Below, piece after piece: positions 18,212 through 29,531 of a stretch of DNA of 64,000 bases (within the stretch, counting starts at the first letter, position 1; each line of letters starts with the position of its first letter). The DNA is from Arthrobacter sp. D5-1 (lineage in GTDB: Bacteria; Actinomycetota; Actinomycetes; Actinomycetales; Micrococcaceae): assembly GCF_017357425.1 (NCBI RefSeq), contig NZ_CP014571.1, positions 2,790,001 to 2,854,000 of the forward strand, written 5' to 3'. Under the pieces are notes generated by a model, which was not told the DNA's origin, did no database searches, and was given only the letters and a program-made list of their open reading frames with translations. The position numbers and the translations under genes were made by a program.

Positions 18212-19084
18212 TTAGCGGACGGCAACCCGCAGTTTGTTCCGCCACGGATCCTCGAACTGGAGTTCGGCGCCGGTGTGGTGGTTCTGCACTCCTGCGATCT
18301 TCAATCGATCCGCAAGCGCCGCTACGTCGTCGGCGTCGGGGACCTCAATGAGCACTTCCCCCAGGCCCAGCGTGTCCTTGCGGGGCCCGGCGCCGCGGCT
18401 GTTCCACACGTTCATGGCCATGTGGTGGTGGTAGCCGCCGGCGGAAACGAACAATGCCTGGCCATGCCAGCCCGCGGTCCGCTCAAAGCCCAGGGTTTCC
18501 ACGTAGAAGTGTTGGGCAGTTCCGACGTCACCGACTTGCAGGTGGACGTGTCCAATTCCGGCCGCCGCCTCGCGCTGCCCGGTCACCGCGGCTTCACTCA
18601 GGTGCTGCTCGAGGAATCGCTGCGGAGGCAAGGCAACATTGTCCATCACCACATTCCTGCCATCCCACTGCCAGAGTTCACGCGGCTTGTCGTAGTAGAG
18701 CTCAATGCCATTGCCTTCAGGATCGGTAAAGTAGAACGCTTCGCTGACCAGATGGTCGGCACTGCCCGCGAACGCTCGGGGCTCGTACTCGGCGGCGGTA
18801 GCAATGGTGGCAGCCAATGAAGGCTGGTCGTCGAACAGAATGGCCGTGTGAAACAGGCCAGCCTCCCCACGGCCTGGAATCTGGAGACCGGACGCCGGGG
18901 CAAGATGCACCACGGGCTTTCCGAGCCGCCCCAGGTAGAGCCCGCCATCCTGCTCGGCCACCACGTCAAGGCCAAGGGCGCGCTGATAGTAGTCGCTCAT
19001 GACAGCCATGTTGCCGACCTTGAGCATGACGGTGCCCATGGTCAGTTCGGCAGGCAGAAGATCCTGGCTGAGTGGTGTGGTCAT
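18212..19084 (-). CDS. two-domain VOC family (glyoxalase/ring-cleaving dioxygenase-like) protein
   Basis: 290 aa made of two paired beta-alpha-beta-beta-beta modules (about 14-130 and 170-290), as in CatE-type extradiol dioxygenases. Potential metal ligands are visible in GHVHLQVGD and in the acidic residues of TDPEGNGIELYYD. The HHHMAMNVWNSRG segment is typical of this subgroup. The substrate cannot be told from the sequence. Cytoplasmic, single gene. Confidence 0.85.
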   Translation of the reverse strand: MTTPLSQDLLPAELTMGTVMLKVGNMAVMSDYYQRALGLDVVAEQDGGLYLGRLGKPVVHLAPASGLQIPGRGEAGLFHTAILFDDQPSLAATIATAAEYEPRAFAGSADHLVSEAFYFTDPEGNGIELYYDKPRELWQWDGRNVVMDNVALPPQRFLEQHLSEAAVTGQREAAAGIGHVHLQVGDVGTAQHFYVETLGFERTAGWHGQALFVSAGGYHHHMAMNVWNSRGAGPRKDTLGLGEVLIEVPDADDVAALADRLKIAGVQNHHTGAELQFEDPWRNKLRVAVR

Positions 19085-19161
19085 GTGACGCTCCCGGGTT
19101 CGAGGTGCCGCTCATCAGCACCTTTCTACTTCTCTAAATTACTTGAAGCTTCAATTTATTC

Positions 19162-20244
19162 CTAACGGACCAGTGAACCGCGCAGCACGATGTGTTTAAG
19201 GCTGGAAACAGTTTCCAGCTCGATCCGGGGATCCTCGGAGCACAACACGACGTCGGCACCCGCCCCTTCGCTGATGCCCTCGGCCCCCAGCCACTCCCGG
19301 GCACGCCACGCCGCGGCGTCCAGGACCGCGGCCGGCGGCAGGCCGGCGTCGTGCAGTTCCTTCATTTCGTCTGCGATCCTGCCGTGCTTGATCACGCTGC
19401 CGGCGTCCGTGCCCGCATAAATGGCCACGCCTGACTCAAAGGCCTCCAACACCCGCTCGCGCCGACGCTCCCAAAGCCGCACCATGTGGTCCGCATAGTC
19501 AGGAAACTTTGGGGCAGCCTGGGCAGCAATGTCCGGGAAAGTCGCAATGTTGACCAAGGTGGGAACGATCGGCACGGACTGCTCCACCAAGCGCGGAATG
19601 TGTCGCGGCAGCAGGCCCGTGGCATGTTCGATGCAGTCGATGCCTGCATCTAGCATGTCGTCCACTGTGTCCTCGGCAAAGCAGTGGGCCGTCACCCGGG
19701 CACCTTCATCGTGGGCGGCAGCGATGGCATCCTTGACGATTTTGGCGGGGAAAGAGGCAGCGAGGTCACCCACGCCACGGTCGATCCAGTCCCCCACCAA
19801 CTTGACCCACCCGTCTCCATCCCGCGCTTCCTTCCGGACGGTCTCCACGAGTTGGCCGGGTTCGACTTCATGCCCCAAACCGCGGAGGTACCGCCGGCTC
19901 CGGGCAATGTGCCTACCTGCCCGGATCAACCGGGGAACGTCCGCGCGTTGCTGGACCCAACGGGTGTCACTTGGTGATCCGGCATCCCGTATCAGCAGAG
20001 TCCCGGCGTCGAGGTCAGCGTGGGCCTGCGCAAGGGTGGTCCGCTCGTCAACGGCGCCACCCACACCCAAACCGATGTGGCAGTGGGCATCAACGAAACC
20101 CGGGAGGACCCAGCCATCCAACACCAGGTCCGGTGTGGCCGTGGGGCGTTCGAACGTCAGGACTCCGTCAACAGACCACATCCCTTGGCGCTCTTCGTCC
20201 GCCGAGACAAGCACAGATCCGCTGAATTCGATGATGGTGGCCAT
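19162..20244 (-). CDS. amidohydrolase family protein
   Basis: 360-aa metal-dependent hydrolase with the TIM-barrel amidohydrolase signature: metal ligands in GFVDAHCHIG, ARVTAHCF, DCIEHATGLL and AGTDAGS. An imidazolonepropionase- or prolidase-like substrate is possible but not determined. It is divergent from the thiC riboswitch and cytoplasmic. Confidence 0.88.
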   Translation of the reverse strand: MATIIEFSGSVLVSADEERQGMWSVDGVLTFERPTATPDLVLDGWVLPGFVDAHCHIGLGVGGAVDERTTLAQAHADLDAGTLLIRDAGSPSDTRWVQQRADVPRLIRAGRHIARSRRYLRGLGHEVEPGQLVETVRKEARDGDGWVKLVGDWIDRGVGDLAASFPAKIVKDAIAAAHDEGARVTAHCFAEDTVDDMLDAGIDCIEHATGLLPRHIPRLVEQSVPIVPTLVNIATFPDIAAQAAPKFPDYADHMVRLWERRRERVLEAFESGVAIYAGTDAGSVIKHGRIADEMKELHDAGLPPAAVLDAAAWRAREWLGAEGISEGAGADVVLCSEDPRIELETVSSLKHIVLRGSLVR

Positions 20245-20257
20245 ATCAAAAGCCTAG

Positions 20258-22990
<2,733 letters not shown>

Positions 22991-23054
22991 TGGTTCAGCC
23001 TATTCCACGGCCCTGACATCCCAACTGCGACGCGGTGGGGATGTCAGCCGCGGC

Positions 23055-24635
23055 CTATTTGCCGAGGAACTTATCGAAGCCCTTGGGAAGGTTGAGCGAT
23101 GAGGGATCGAACTCTGCCGCGCCTTGGCCGAAAGCGGCACCCGACGGTGCTGCCGAGGCTGCGTTCGCCCGCTTGGCTTCGGCATCGCGCAGTTCCTGTG
23201 CTGCTTTGGCAGGGTTGCCTGAACGCGCCTTCTTCTTGGGCGCATTCTTGCCGCCCTTGCGGCTTCCGCCGGGGCCACCAAGGCCAGGCATCCCGGGCAT
23301 CCCCGGCATGCCGCCGCCCTGCGCAAGTTTCTTCATCATCTTCTGGGCCTGGGCGAAGCGCTCCAGCAGGCCATTGACCTCGGACACGTGGACGCCTGAA
23401 CCCTTGGCGATACGGGCGCGGCGTGAGCCGTTGATGATCTTGGGAGCGACGCGTTCGTGCGGCGTCATGGACCGGACGATTGCTTCGACGCGGTCGATCT
23501 CCTTTTCATCGAAGTTCTCCAGCTGCTGACGGATGTTTTGCGCACCCGGCATCATCATGAGCATCTTCTTCATGGAGCCCATGTTGCGGATCTGCTGCAT
23601 CTGGGCGAGGAAGTCGTCCAGGGTGAAGTCTTCCTGGTCGGCGAACTTCTTCGCCATCCGGGCGGCTTCGTCCTTGTCCCAGGCCTTCTCAGCCTGTTCG
23701 ATCAGGGTAAGGACGTCACCCATGTCAAGGATGCGGGAAGCCATGCGGTCCGGGTGGAAAAGCTCGAAGTCGTCCAGGCCTTCACCGGTGGAGGCGAACA
23801 TCACCGGCTTGCCGGTCACGGACGCTACCGACAGCGCGGCACCACCGCGGGCGTCGCCGTCGAGCTTGGACAGCACGATGCCCGTGAAGTTGACACCTTC
23901 ATCAAACGCCATCGCCGTGTTGACGGCGTCCTGGCCGATCATGGAATCGATCACGAAGAGGACTTCGTTGGGGATGATGGCCTGACGTATCCGGCGGGCC
24001 TGGTCCATCATCTCGGCGTCGACACCAAGACGGCCGGCGGTATCGACGATGACGACGTCGTGGAGCTTCTGGCGCGCTTCCTCGACGCCTGCCTTCGCGA
24101 CCGCTACGGGGTCGCCGGCAGGGTGCTCGAGCTCGGAGGTGGCACCAGGGTGCGGAGCGAACACCGGGACGCCGGCGCGCTGACCCACCACTTGGAGCTG
24201 TGTCACGGCGTTGGGGCGCTGAAGATCGCAAGCAACCAGCATGGGGCTGTGGCCCTGGGCCTTCAGCCACTTGGACAACTTGCCGGCAAGGGTGGTCTTA
24301 CCTGCACCCTGGAGACCGGCGAGCATGATGATGGTGGGGCCAGTCTTGGCCAGGCGGATCCGGCGTGTCTCGCCACCGAGGATCTCCACGAGTTCCTCGT
24401 TGACGATCTTGACGATCTGCTGGCTCGGGTTCAACGCACCCGAAACCTCGGCACCCAAGGCACGTTCGCGCACGCGGCCGGTGAACTCACGGACCACTGA
24501 TACTGCAACATCCGCGTCCAGCAGGGCGCGGCGGATCTCCCGGACTGTGGCATCAACATCAGCCTCGGTGAGGCGGCCCTTGCCACGAAGGTTCTTGAAG
24601 GTTGCTGTCAACCGGTCAGAGAGTGAATTGAACAC
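23055..24635 (-). CDS. ffh: signal recognition particle protein Ffh
   Basis: SRP GTPase that targets nascent membrane proteins to FtsY. 526 aa from a GTG at 24635 (MFNSLSDRLTATF); the frame is open to 24713 without family similarity. The N domain, GTPase loops GLQGAGKTT, DTAGR and TKLDG-like SKLDGDARGG, and the methionine-rich M domain (MQQIRNMGSMKKMLMMMPG) are in order. The Gly/Met and Ala/Lys-rich tail is usual for actinobacteria. Confidence 0.96.
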   Translation of the reverse strand: MFNSLSDRLTATFKNLRGKGRLTEADVDATVREIRRALLDADVAVSVVREFTGRVRERALGAEVSGALNPSQQIVKIVNEELVEILGGETRRIRLAKTGPTIIMLAGLQGAGKTTLAGKLSKWLKAQGHSPMLVACDLQRPNAVTQLQVVGQRAGVPVFAPHPGATSELEHPAGDPVAVAKAGVEEARQKLHDVVIVDTAGRLGVDAEMMDQARRIRQAIIPNEVLFVIDSMIGQDAVNTAMAFDEGVNFTGIVLSKLDGDARGGAALSVASVTGKPVMFASTGEGLDDFELFHPDRMASRILDMGDVLTLIEQAEKAWDKDEAARMAKKFADQEDFTLDDFLAQMQQIRNMGSMKKMLMMMPGAQNIRQQLENFDEKEIDRVEAIVRSMTPHERVAPKIINGSRRARIAKGSGVHVSEVNGLLERFAQAQKMMKKLAQGGGMPGMPGMPGLGGPGGSRKGGKNAPKKKARSGNPAKAAQELRDAEAKRANAASAAPSGAAFGQGAAEFDPSSLNLPKGFDKFLGK

Positions 24636-24802
24636 GCGCCGTGCACTTCTTTCGATGGTCTGCGAATGGCGGCCAATGCGGCACACCAGAGTCTTGACGA
24701 TTGCCCCCAGCAAACATGTCTCAACCCAACAAATCTGAATCGACTAGGGGACTCGACTATCTAGGGTACCAAGTCGCACCTGCAAGATGGCATGCTGGCA
24801 CA

Positions 24803-26203
24803 GTGACCAGTAAAACAACTGTAAAAACGTTGCTCATCCTCGGCGCGTCCGGGGACCTGACAGGAAGGCTCCTGCTGCCCGGGCTCGCCGGACTGCTGGC
24901 TTCCGGCAGGGCTCCCGGATTACGGCTGGCAGGTGCAGGCTCGGACCCCTGGTCTCCGGAACAATGGCGGGAGCGGGTTGCGGGTGCGTTCAACGCGGCC
25001 TCGGGCACGGCTGATGATGCCGGCCGTGCGGCACTGGCAAAAGTCGCTGACACCACCGAGTACCACCAGCTTGATGTCACAGCGGACGGTCCCCTGGCGG
25101 ACCTCCTGGCCACCTTGCAGGGACCCGTCGCCATCTATTTCGCTTTGCCTCCCCACGTCAGTCAGAAGGCCTGCGAGGTACTTCACAGCGATCAGGTGCC
25201 TGCCGGGACCCGTTTGGTGATGGAGAAGCCTTTCGGCTCAGGCACCGAATCCGCCCACGAACTGAACAAGACGCTCGCGGCCCTGGTCCCCGAAGACCAC
25301 ATCCACCGCGTGGACCACTTCCTGGGCAAAGCCACGGTGTTGAACATCCTGGGCCTTCGATTCGCCAACCGGTTCCTGGAGCCCGTGTGGAACCGCGAAC
25401 ACATCGAAAAAGTGGAAATCGTCTTTGACGAGGATTTGGCCCTTGAGGGACGCGCACGCTACTACGACACTGCCGGTGCCCTCCGGGATATGATCCAGAG
25501 CCACCTCCTGCACATCATGGCTTTCCTGGCGATCGACGCGCCGGCAACCATCGAGGAGCGGGACCTGCGCGACGCCGTGGCAACCGTTCTGCGTGCCAGC
25601 AGCATCAAGGCTCCGTTCAAGGAGTCCACACGGCGGGCACGGTACACCGCGGGAACCCTCGGGGAACGGACGGTGCCGGATTACGCAGCGGAGGACGGTG
25701 TTGATCCGGCCCGCAATACCGAAACCCTGGCCGAGGTCCGGGTGGAGATCGACAACTGGCGCTGGAAGGGGGTGCCGTTCATCCTGCGCTCCGGCAAGGC
25801 CATGGGACGCCGGCGCAAGGAAGCCGTCATTACCTTCCGCCCGGTCCCCCACCTTCCCAAAGGATTCTCCGGCGTGGACTCCCCCAACCAGTTGCGCATC
25901 GGCTTCGGTCCGGACGTGCTCCAGCTTGACGTCGATGTGAACGGCCCCGGCGACATCTTCACCCTGGACCGCGCCAGTCTGGTGACCCAGCTCAGCGCGG
26001 CCGGAATGCTGCCCTATGGAGAGGTGCTCGAAGGCATCATCAGCGGCGATCCCCTCCTGTCCGTCCGCGGCGATACGGCCGAGGACTGCTGGCGGATCAT
26101 CGAGCCGGTGCTTCGCGCCTGGGAGAGCGGCGACGTCCCCTTGGAAGAGTACGACGCCGGCAGCGCGGGGCCGGCGGACTGGCCCACCGGCGTCGTGGAC
26201 TAA
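24803..26203 (+). CDS. zwf: glucose-6-phosphate dehydrogenase
   Basis: First oxidative step of the pentose phosphate pathway. 466 aa from a GTG at 24803 (MTSKTTVKTLLILGASGDLTGR). The NADP-binding GASGDLTGRLL motif and the active-site RVDHFLGK are present; Phe replaces the usual Tyr in the latter. EKPFG and the substrate region RWKGVPFILRSGK fit. It stands alone, without opcA, pgl or tal, so it may be a paralogue of the main enzyme. A perfect terminator follows. Confidence 0.9.
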   Translation: MTSKTTVKTLLILGASGDLTGRLLLPGLAGLLASGRAPGLRLAGAGSDPWSPEQWRERVAGAFNAASGTADDAGRAALAKVADTTEYHQLDVTADGPLADLLATLQGPVAIYFALPPHVSQKACEVLHSDQVPAGTRLVMEKPFGSGTESAHELNKTLAALVPEDHIHRVDHFLGKATVLNILGLRFANRFLEPVWNREHIEKVEIVFDEDLALEGRARYYDTAGALRDMIQSHLLHIMAFLAIDAPATIEERDLRDAVATVLRASSIKAPFKESTRRARYTAGTLGERTVPDYAAEDGVDPARNTETLAEVRVEIDNWRWKGVPFILRSGKAMGRRRKEAVITFRPVPHLPKGFSGVDSPNQLRIGFGPDVLQLDVDVNGPGDIFTLDRASLVTQLSAAGMLPYGEVLEGIISGDPLLSVRGDTAEDCWRIIEPVLRAWESGDVPLEEYDAGSAGPADWPTGVVD

Positions 26204-26254
26204 AGACAGGCAGCGGCCTAAGATAGCAGGCCTCATGTCCTCCCACACGCGAAA

Positions 26255-26293
26255 GCGGGCCGGGTACCTTGACTGGTACCCGGCCCGCCTTTT
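26255..26293 (+). terminator. intrinsic terminator of zwf
   Basis: Perfect 14-bp stem GCGGGCCGGGTACC (26255-26268) and complement (26275-26288), loop TTGACT, followed by CTTTTT on the plus strand. It lies between convergent zwf and glnK and may serve both. Confidence 0.92.
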
Positions 26294-26305
26294 TGGGTGA
26301 AGGAC

Positions 26306-26644
26306 TTAGATTGCGGCCGAGCCGCGCTCCCCGGTCCTGACCCGGACTGCTTCGTAGACATCCACGGTCCACACCTTGCCGTCACCGGCGCGTCCGGTGT
26401 TGGAGCTGGCGATGAGGACATCCAGGATGTCGTCGGCCTGCTCATCCGTGGCGAGGACCTCAATGCGGATCTTCGGCAGCAAATCCACGTTGTACTCAGC
26501 TCCGCGATACACCTCGGTGTAGCCGCGCTGGCGGCCGTAGCCGCTGGCCGCGCTGACCGTCAGGCCCTGGACCCCGTAGGATTCGAGGCCTTCCCGGACT
26601 GCTTCGAGCTTTTCGGGGCGGACGATCGCTGTAATGAGCTTCAT
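26306..26644 (-). CDS. glnK: PII nitrogen regulatory protein
   Basis: 112-aa trimeric signal protein that senses 2-oxoglutarate and ATP/ADP and blocks AmtB. The T-loop GYTEVYRGAEYNVD keeps Tyr51, the modified residue in other actinobacteria, and the B-loop TGRAGDGKVW is intact. It overlaps amtB by 4 bases (ATGA). The glnD gene that usually follows in actinobacteria is absent here. Confidence 0.95.
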   Translation of the reverse strand: MKLITAIVRPEKLEAVREGLESYGVQGLTVSAASGYGRQRGYTEVYRGAEYNVDLLPKIRIEVLATDEQADDILDVLIASSNTGRAGDGKVWTVDVYEAVRVRTGERGSAAI

Positions 26645-27969
26645 GCCTGGACACTCTCCTTGCCTTCTGCGGGGGTCTTGGCTGCGGCGGTTTCCGACTT
26701 TCCAGTCATGGCGTTGTGCAGCGGCTGGAAGCTGCCGCCGTGGCCGTTGACTCCGAATTCGTAGGCCGTCTCAGCGTGGAGGCTGAGGTCCACGCCAACG
26801 TTCTCCTGTTCCGTGGAAACCCTGAAGCCCATGGTCTTGTGGATGGCGAAGGCGATGATGGCCGTCATGATGGCCGAGAACGCGATGGCGATGCCGGCCG
26901 CTGCGAGCTGGGCCCACATCTGGGTCATGCCGCCGCCGTAGAAGAGGCCGCCACCTACGCCGTCGGCGGGAAGGGCGATGAAGCCCAGCGCCACGGTGCC
27001 GATGATGCCGGAGACGAGGTGGACGCCCACAACATCCAGCGAGTCATCGAAGCCCCAGCGGAACTTGAGGCCGACGGCCAGGGCGGAAGCCACACCGGCA
27101 ACGACACCAAGCCCAAGGGCCCCGACCGGGCTGACGTTGGCACATGCCGGGGTGATGGCTACGAGGCCGGCAACCACGCCGGATGCTGCGCCCAGCGACG
27201 TCGGGTGACCGTCGCGGATACGTTCGGTGATGAGCCAGCCGATCATGGCCGCTGCGGGAGCTGCCAGAGTGTTGATCCAGATCAGGCCACCCTGCTCTGC
27301 TGTTGTTGCTGCACCGCCGTTGAAGCCGAACCAGCCGAACCAGAGGATTGCTGCACCGAGCATGACGAACGGGATGTTGTGCGGGCGGTGGTTCGGGTCC
27401 TTGCCGAAGCCGCGGCGGTTGCCGATGATGAGGACCAGGACGAGCGCCGCCACACCGGCGTTGATGTGCACCACGGTGCCGCCGGCGAAGTCGATGGCCG
27501 GGCCGAGGGCCTTGCCGATTGCGCCTTCGGGACCGAACAGGCCGCCACCCCAGACCATGTAGGCCAGCGGGCAGTAGACCAGGGTCACCCATACCGGAAC
27601 GAAGATGCTCCAGGCGCCGAACTTGGCGCGGTCAGCGATCGCGCCGCTGATCAGTGCAACAGTGATGATGGCGAAGGTGGCTGCGTAGCCAACCTTGATG
27701 AGCCCATCAGGGGTATTGATGCCTTCGAGGCCGAAGGTGGCAAACGGGTTGCCCACGATCTCCATGAAGCCCTCGCCGGAGCTCATTGAGGCGCCCCACA
27801 GCACCCAGACGACGCCCACGATGCCGATGGAGATAAAGCTCATCATCATCATGTTCAAGGCTGCCTTGGCGCGTGTCATGCCGCCGTAGAAAAATGCCAG
27901 ACCAGGTGTCATGAACAGCACAAGCGCCGCCGCCACCATGACCCATACGTGACCTGCGGTAAGTTCCAT
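26641..27969 (-). CDS. amtB: ammonium transporter AmtB
   Basis: 442-aa integral membrane channel with about 11 helices. The pore histidines are in VVHINAGVAALVL and GVHLVSGIIGTVALG; the GLAFFYGGMTRAKA motif is typical. The start is the ATG at 27969 (MELTAGHVW) with AGAGGA upstream; the frame is open to 28062 without meaning. It is coupled to glnK by a 4-base overlap, and the two proteins form a complex. Confidence 0.95.
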   Translation of the reverse strand: MELTAGHVWVMVAAALVLFMTPGLAFFYGGMTRAKAALNMMMMSFISIGIVGVVWVLWGASMSSGEGFMEIVGNPFATFGLEGINTPDGLIKVGYAATFAIITVALISGAIADRAKFGAWSIFVPVWVTLVYCPLAYMVWGGGLFGPEGAIGKALGPAIDFAGGTVVHINAGVAALVLVLIIGNRRGFGKDPNHRPHNIPFVMLGAAILWFGWFGFNGGAATTAEQGGLIWINTLAAPAAAMIGWLITERIRDGHPTSLGAASGVVAGLVAITPACANVSPVGALGLGVVAGVASALAVGLKFRWGFDDSLDVVGVHLVSGIIGTVALGFIALPADGVGGGLFYGGGMTQMWAQLAAAGIAIAFSAIMTAIIAFAIHKTMGFRVSTEQENVGVDLSLHAETAYEFGVNGHGGSFQPLHNAMTGKSETAAAKTPAEGKESVQA

Positions 27970-28130
27970 GGTGCACGTTCCTCTCTTGCTAGATCTGCGG
28001 TTCAACCGCTGTCCTGACGCCGTTTGCGTCCTGCTTAAGAGTTTTGTGCCGCCGTGTTTCACCTGCTCGGGTTTTATATTGCGCGCTGGTTACAACAACC
28101 TCCCCAACGTAAATGGTGCATATCTCCGGT

Positions 28131-28146
28131 GTTACGGATATGTTTC
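28131..28146. promoter_or_regulatory. possible GlnR-type nitrogen operator
   Basis: GTTAC, six bases, GTTTC. Read toward amtB this is GAAAC-n6-GTAAC, resembling the GlnR half-site pair of other actinobacteria. It lies about 160 bases upstream of amtB and 85 bases upstream of the divergent MFS gene. The match is short, so this is tentative. Confidence 0.3.
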
Positions 28147-28229
28147 AGGCGTCGGACTTCTCTGGAAATCCCCGGTTTTTGACCATCCGGCCCACCACGG
28201 CCCCACATCACCTGAAGGACCCGCCCCGT

Positions 28230-29474
28230 ATGACGCAGCCGCCCAGATCCGTCAAAGCTCCAAGGATCCGGCAGGAGAAAGCCCCGTTGCCCCGCGACAT
28301 TAAGGTGATGTTGGCTGCAGCGTTCCTGATCGCCTTGGGGTTCGGGCTGGTGGCGCCCGTCTTGCCGCAATTCGCCGCCACCTTCGACGTTGGCGCCACG
28401 GCTGCCGCTGTGATCGTCAGCATCTTTGCCTTCATGCGCCTGGTGTTTGCTCCGGCAGGCGGTGCCCTGATCGGACGCTTTGGAGAACGGAACGTCTACG
28501 TCTCAGGCCTGCTGATCGTGGCAGTGTCCACGGCGGCGTGCGCGTTTGCCCAGGATTACTGGCAACTGCTGATCTTCCGTGGCCTCGGAGGAGCCGGCTC
28601 CGTCATGTTTACCGTGGCCGCGATGGGACTGCTCATCCGCCTCGCACCCCCTGAACGACGAGGGCGGGTCTCCGGCGCGTATGCCTCAGCCTTCCTGATC
28701 GGCAGCGTCCTGGGGCCGGTAGTAGGAGGTCTGCTGGCAGGTTTCGGCCTCCGGGTACCTTTCCTGGCGTACGCAGGAGCGCTCCTGGTGGCGGCGCTGG
28801 TGGTCCGGACCATGCTGAGCGGTGAGGGCAACGCCGCAGAAGATGCTGAGCCGGCACCGGCCATGACCCTGAAGGAAGCTCTGTCCGATTCCGCTTACCG
28901 TGCCGCGGTGTTCTCGAGTTTCGGTAATGGCTGGGTGACGTTCGGTGTCCGCATGGCTACTATTCCACTGTTCGCGGTGGCTGTCCTGCAGTCCAAACCT
29001 GAGACGGCAGCCTGGGCCTTGGCCATCTTTGCGGTGGGCAACGCCTTGGCGTTGACCTTCTCCGGGCGTTTGGCCGATGCCTGGGGACGGAAGCCCCTGC
29101 TGATCCCCGGACTGCTCATCACGGGCGCGGCCACCGGGGTTATCGGTCTCACCACGGACCTGACCGGATTCCTTGTCGCTTCTGCGGTGGCTGGGTTCGG
29201 ATCCGGATTGTTGGGCCCGGCCCAACAAGCCGCCGTCGCTGATGTCATTGGCAGGGGACGCTCCGGAGGCAAGGTGCTCGCGGTCTTCCAAATGGCTGCG
29301 GACACGGGTGCCATCATCGGACCGGTTGTGGCGGGCCTCCTGGCCGACCAGCTGGGCTATGGCTGGGCGTTTGGCATCACAGGTGGCGTTCTGCTCCTCA
29401 CGGCAGCAGGTTGGTTACTGGCCCGGGAACCCCTTAAACCCAAAAAACTGACGGGCAGCCATGGTGCGCCCTGA
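28230..29474 (+). CDS. MFS transporter, DHA1-like
   Basis: 414 aa from the ATG at 28230 (MTQPPRSVKAP), with GAAGGAC 9 bases upstream. Twelve membrane segments can be picked out, starting MLAAAFLIALGFGLVAPVLP, with the loop motif GRFGERNVYVSG and a second copy GRLADAWGRKPLL. Drug or metabolite efflux is likely; the substrate is unknown. It lies between amtB and ftsY, breaking the ftsY-amtB neighbourhood. The stop codon is inside a terminator stem. Confidence 0.88.
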   Translation: MTQPPRSVKAPRIRQEKAPLPRDIKVMLAAAFLIALGFGLVAPVLPQFAATFDVGATAAAVIVSIFAFMRLVFAPAGGALIGRFGERNVYVSGLLIVAVSTAACAFAQDYWQLLIFRGLGGAGSVMFTVAAMGLLIRLAPPERRGRVSGAYASAFLIGSVLGPVVGGLLAGFGLRVPFLAYAGALLVAALVVRTMLSGEGNAAEDAEPAPAMTLKEALSDSAYRAAVFSSFGNGWVTFGVRMATIPLFAVAVLQSKPETAAWALAIFAVGNALALTFSGRLADAWGRKPLLIPGLLITGAATGVIGLTTDLTGFLVASAVAGFGSGLLGPAQQAAVADVIGRGRSGGKVLAVFQMAADTGAIIGPVVAGLLADQLGYGWAFGITGGVLLLTAAGWLLAREPLKPKKLTGSHGAP

Positions 29475-29490
29475 GTCCTCAGGGCGCACC
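29463..29490. terminator. terminator stem containing the MFS stop codon
   Basis: Perfect 13-bp stem GGTGCGCCCTGAG (29463-29475), two-base loop, and its complement (29478-29490). The TGA stop of the MFS gene (29472-29474) is part of the stem. ftsY ends convergent at 29532, so it may serve both strands. Confidence 0.8.
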
Positions 29491-29531
29491 AAGCTGCCAG
29501 CCAGTTGTATGCGGAGGGGTTTGGACCCGCG

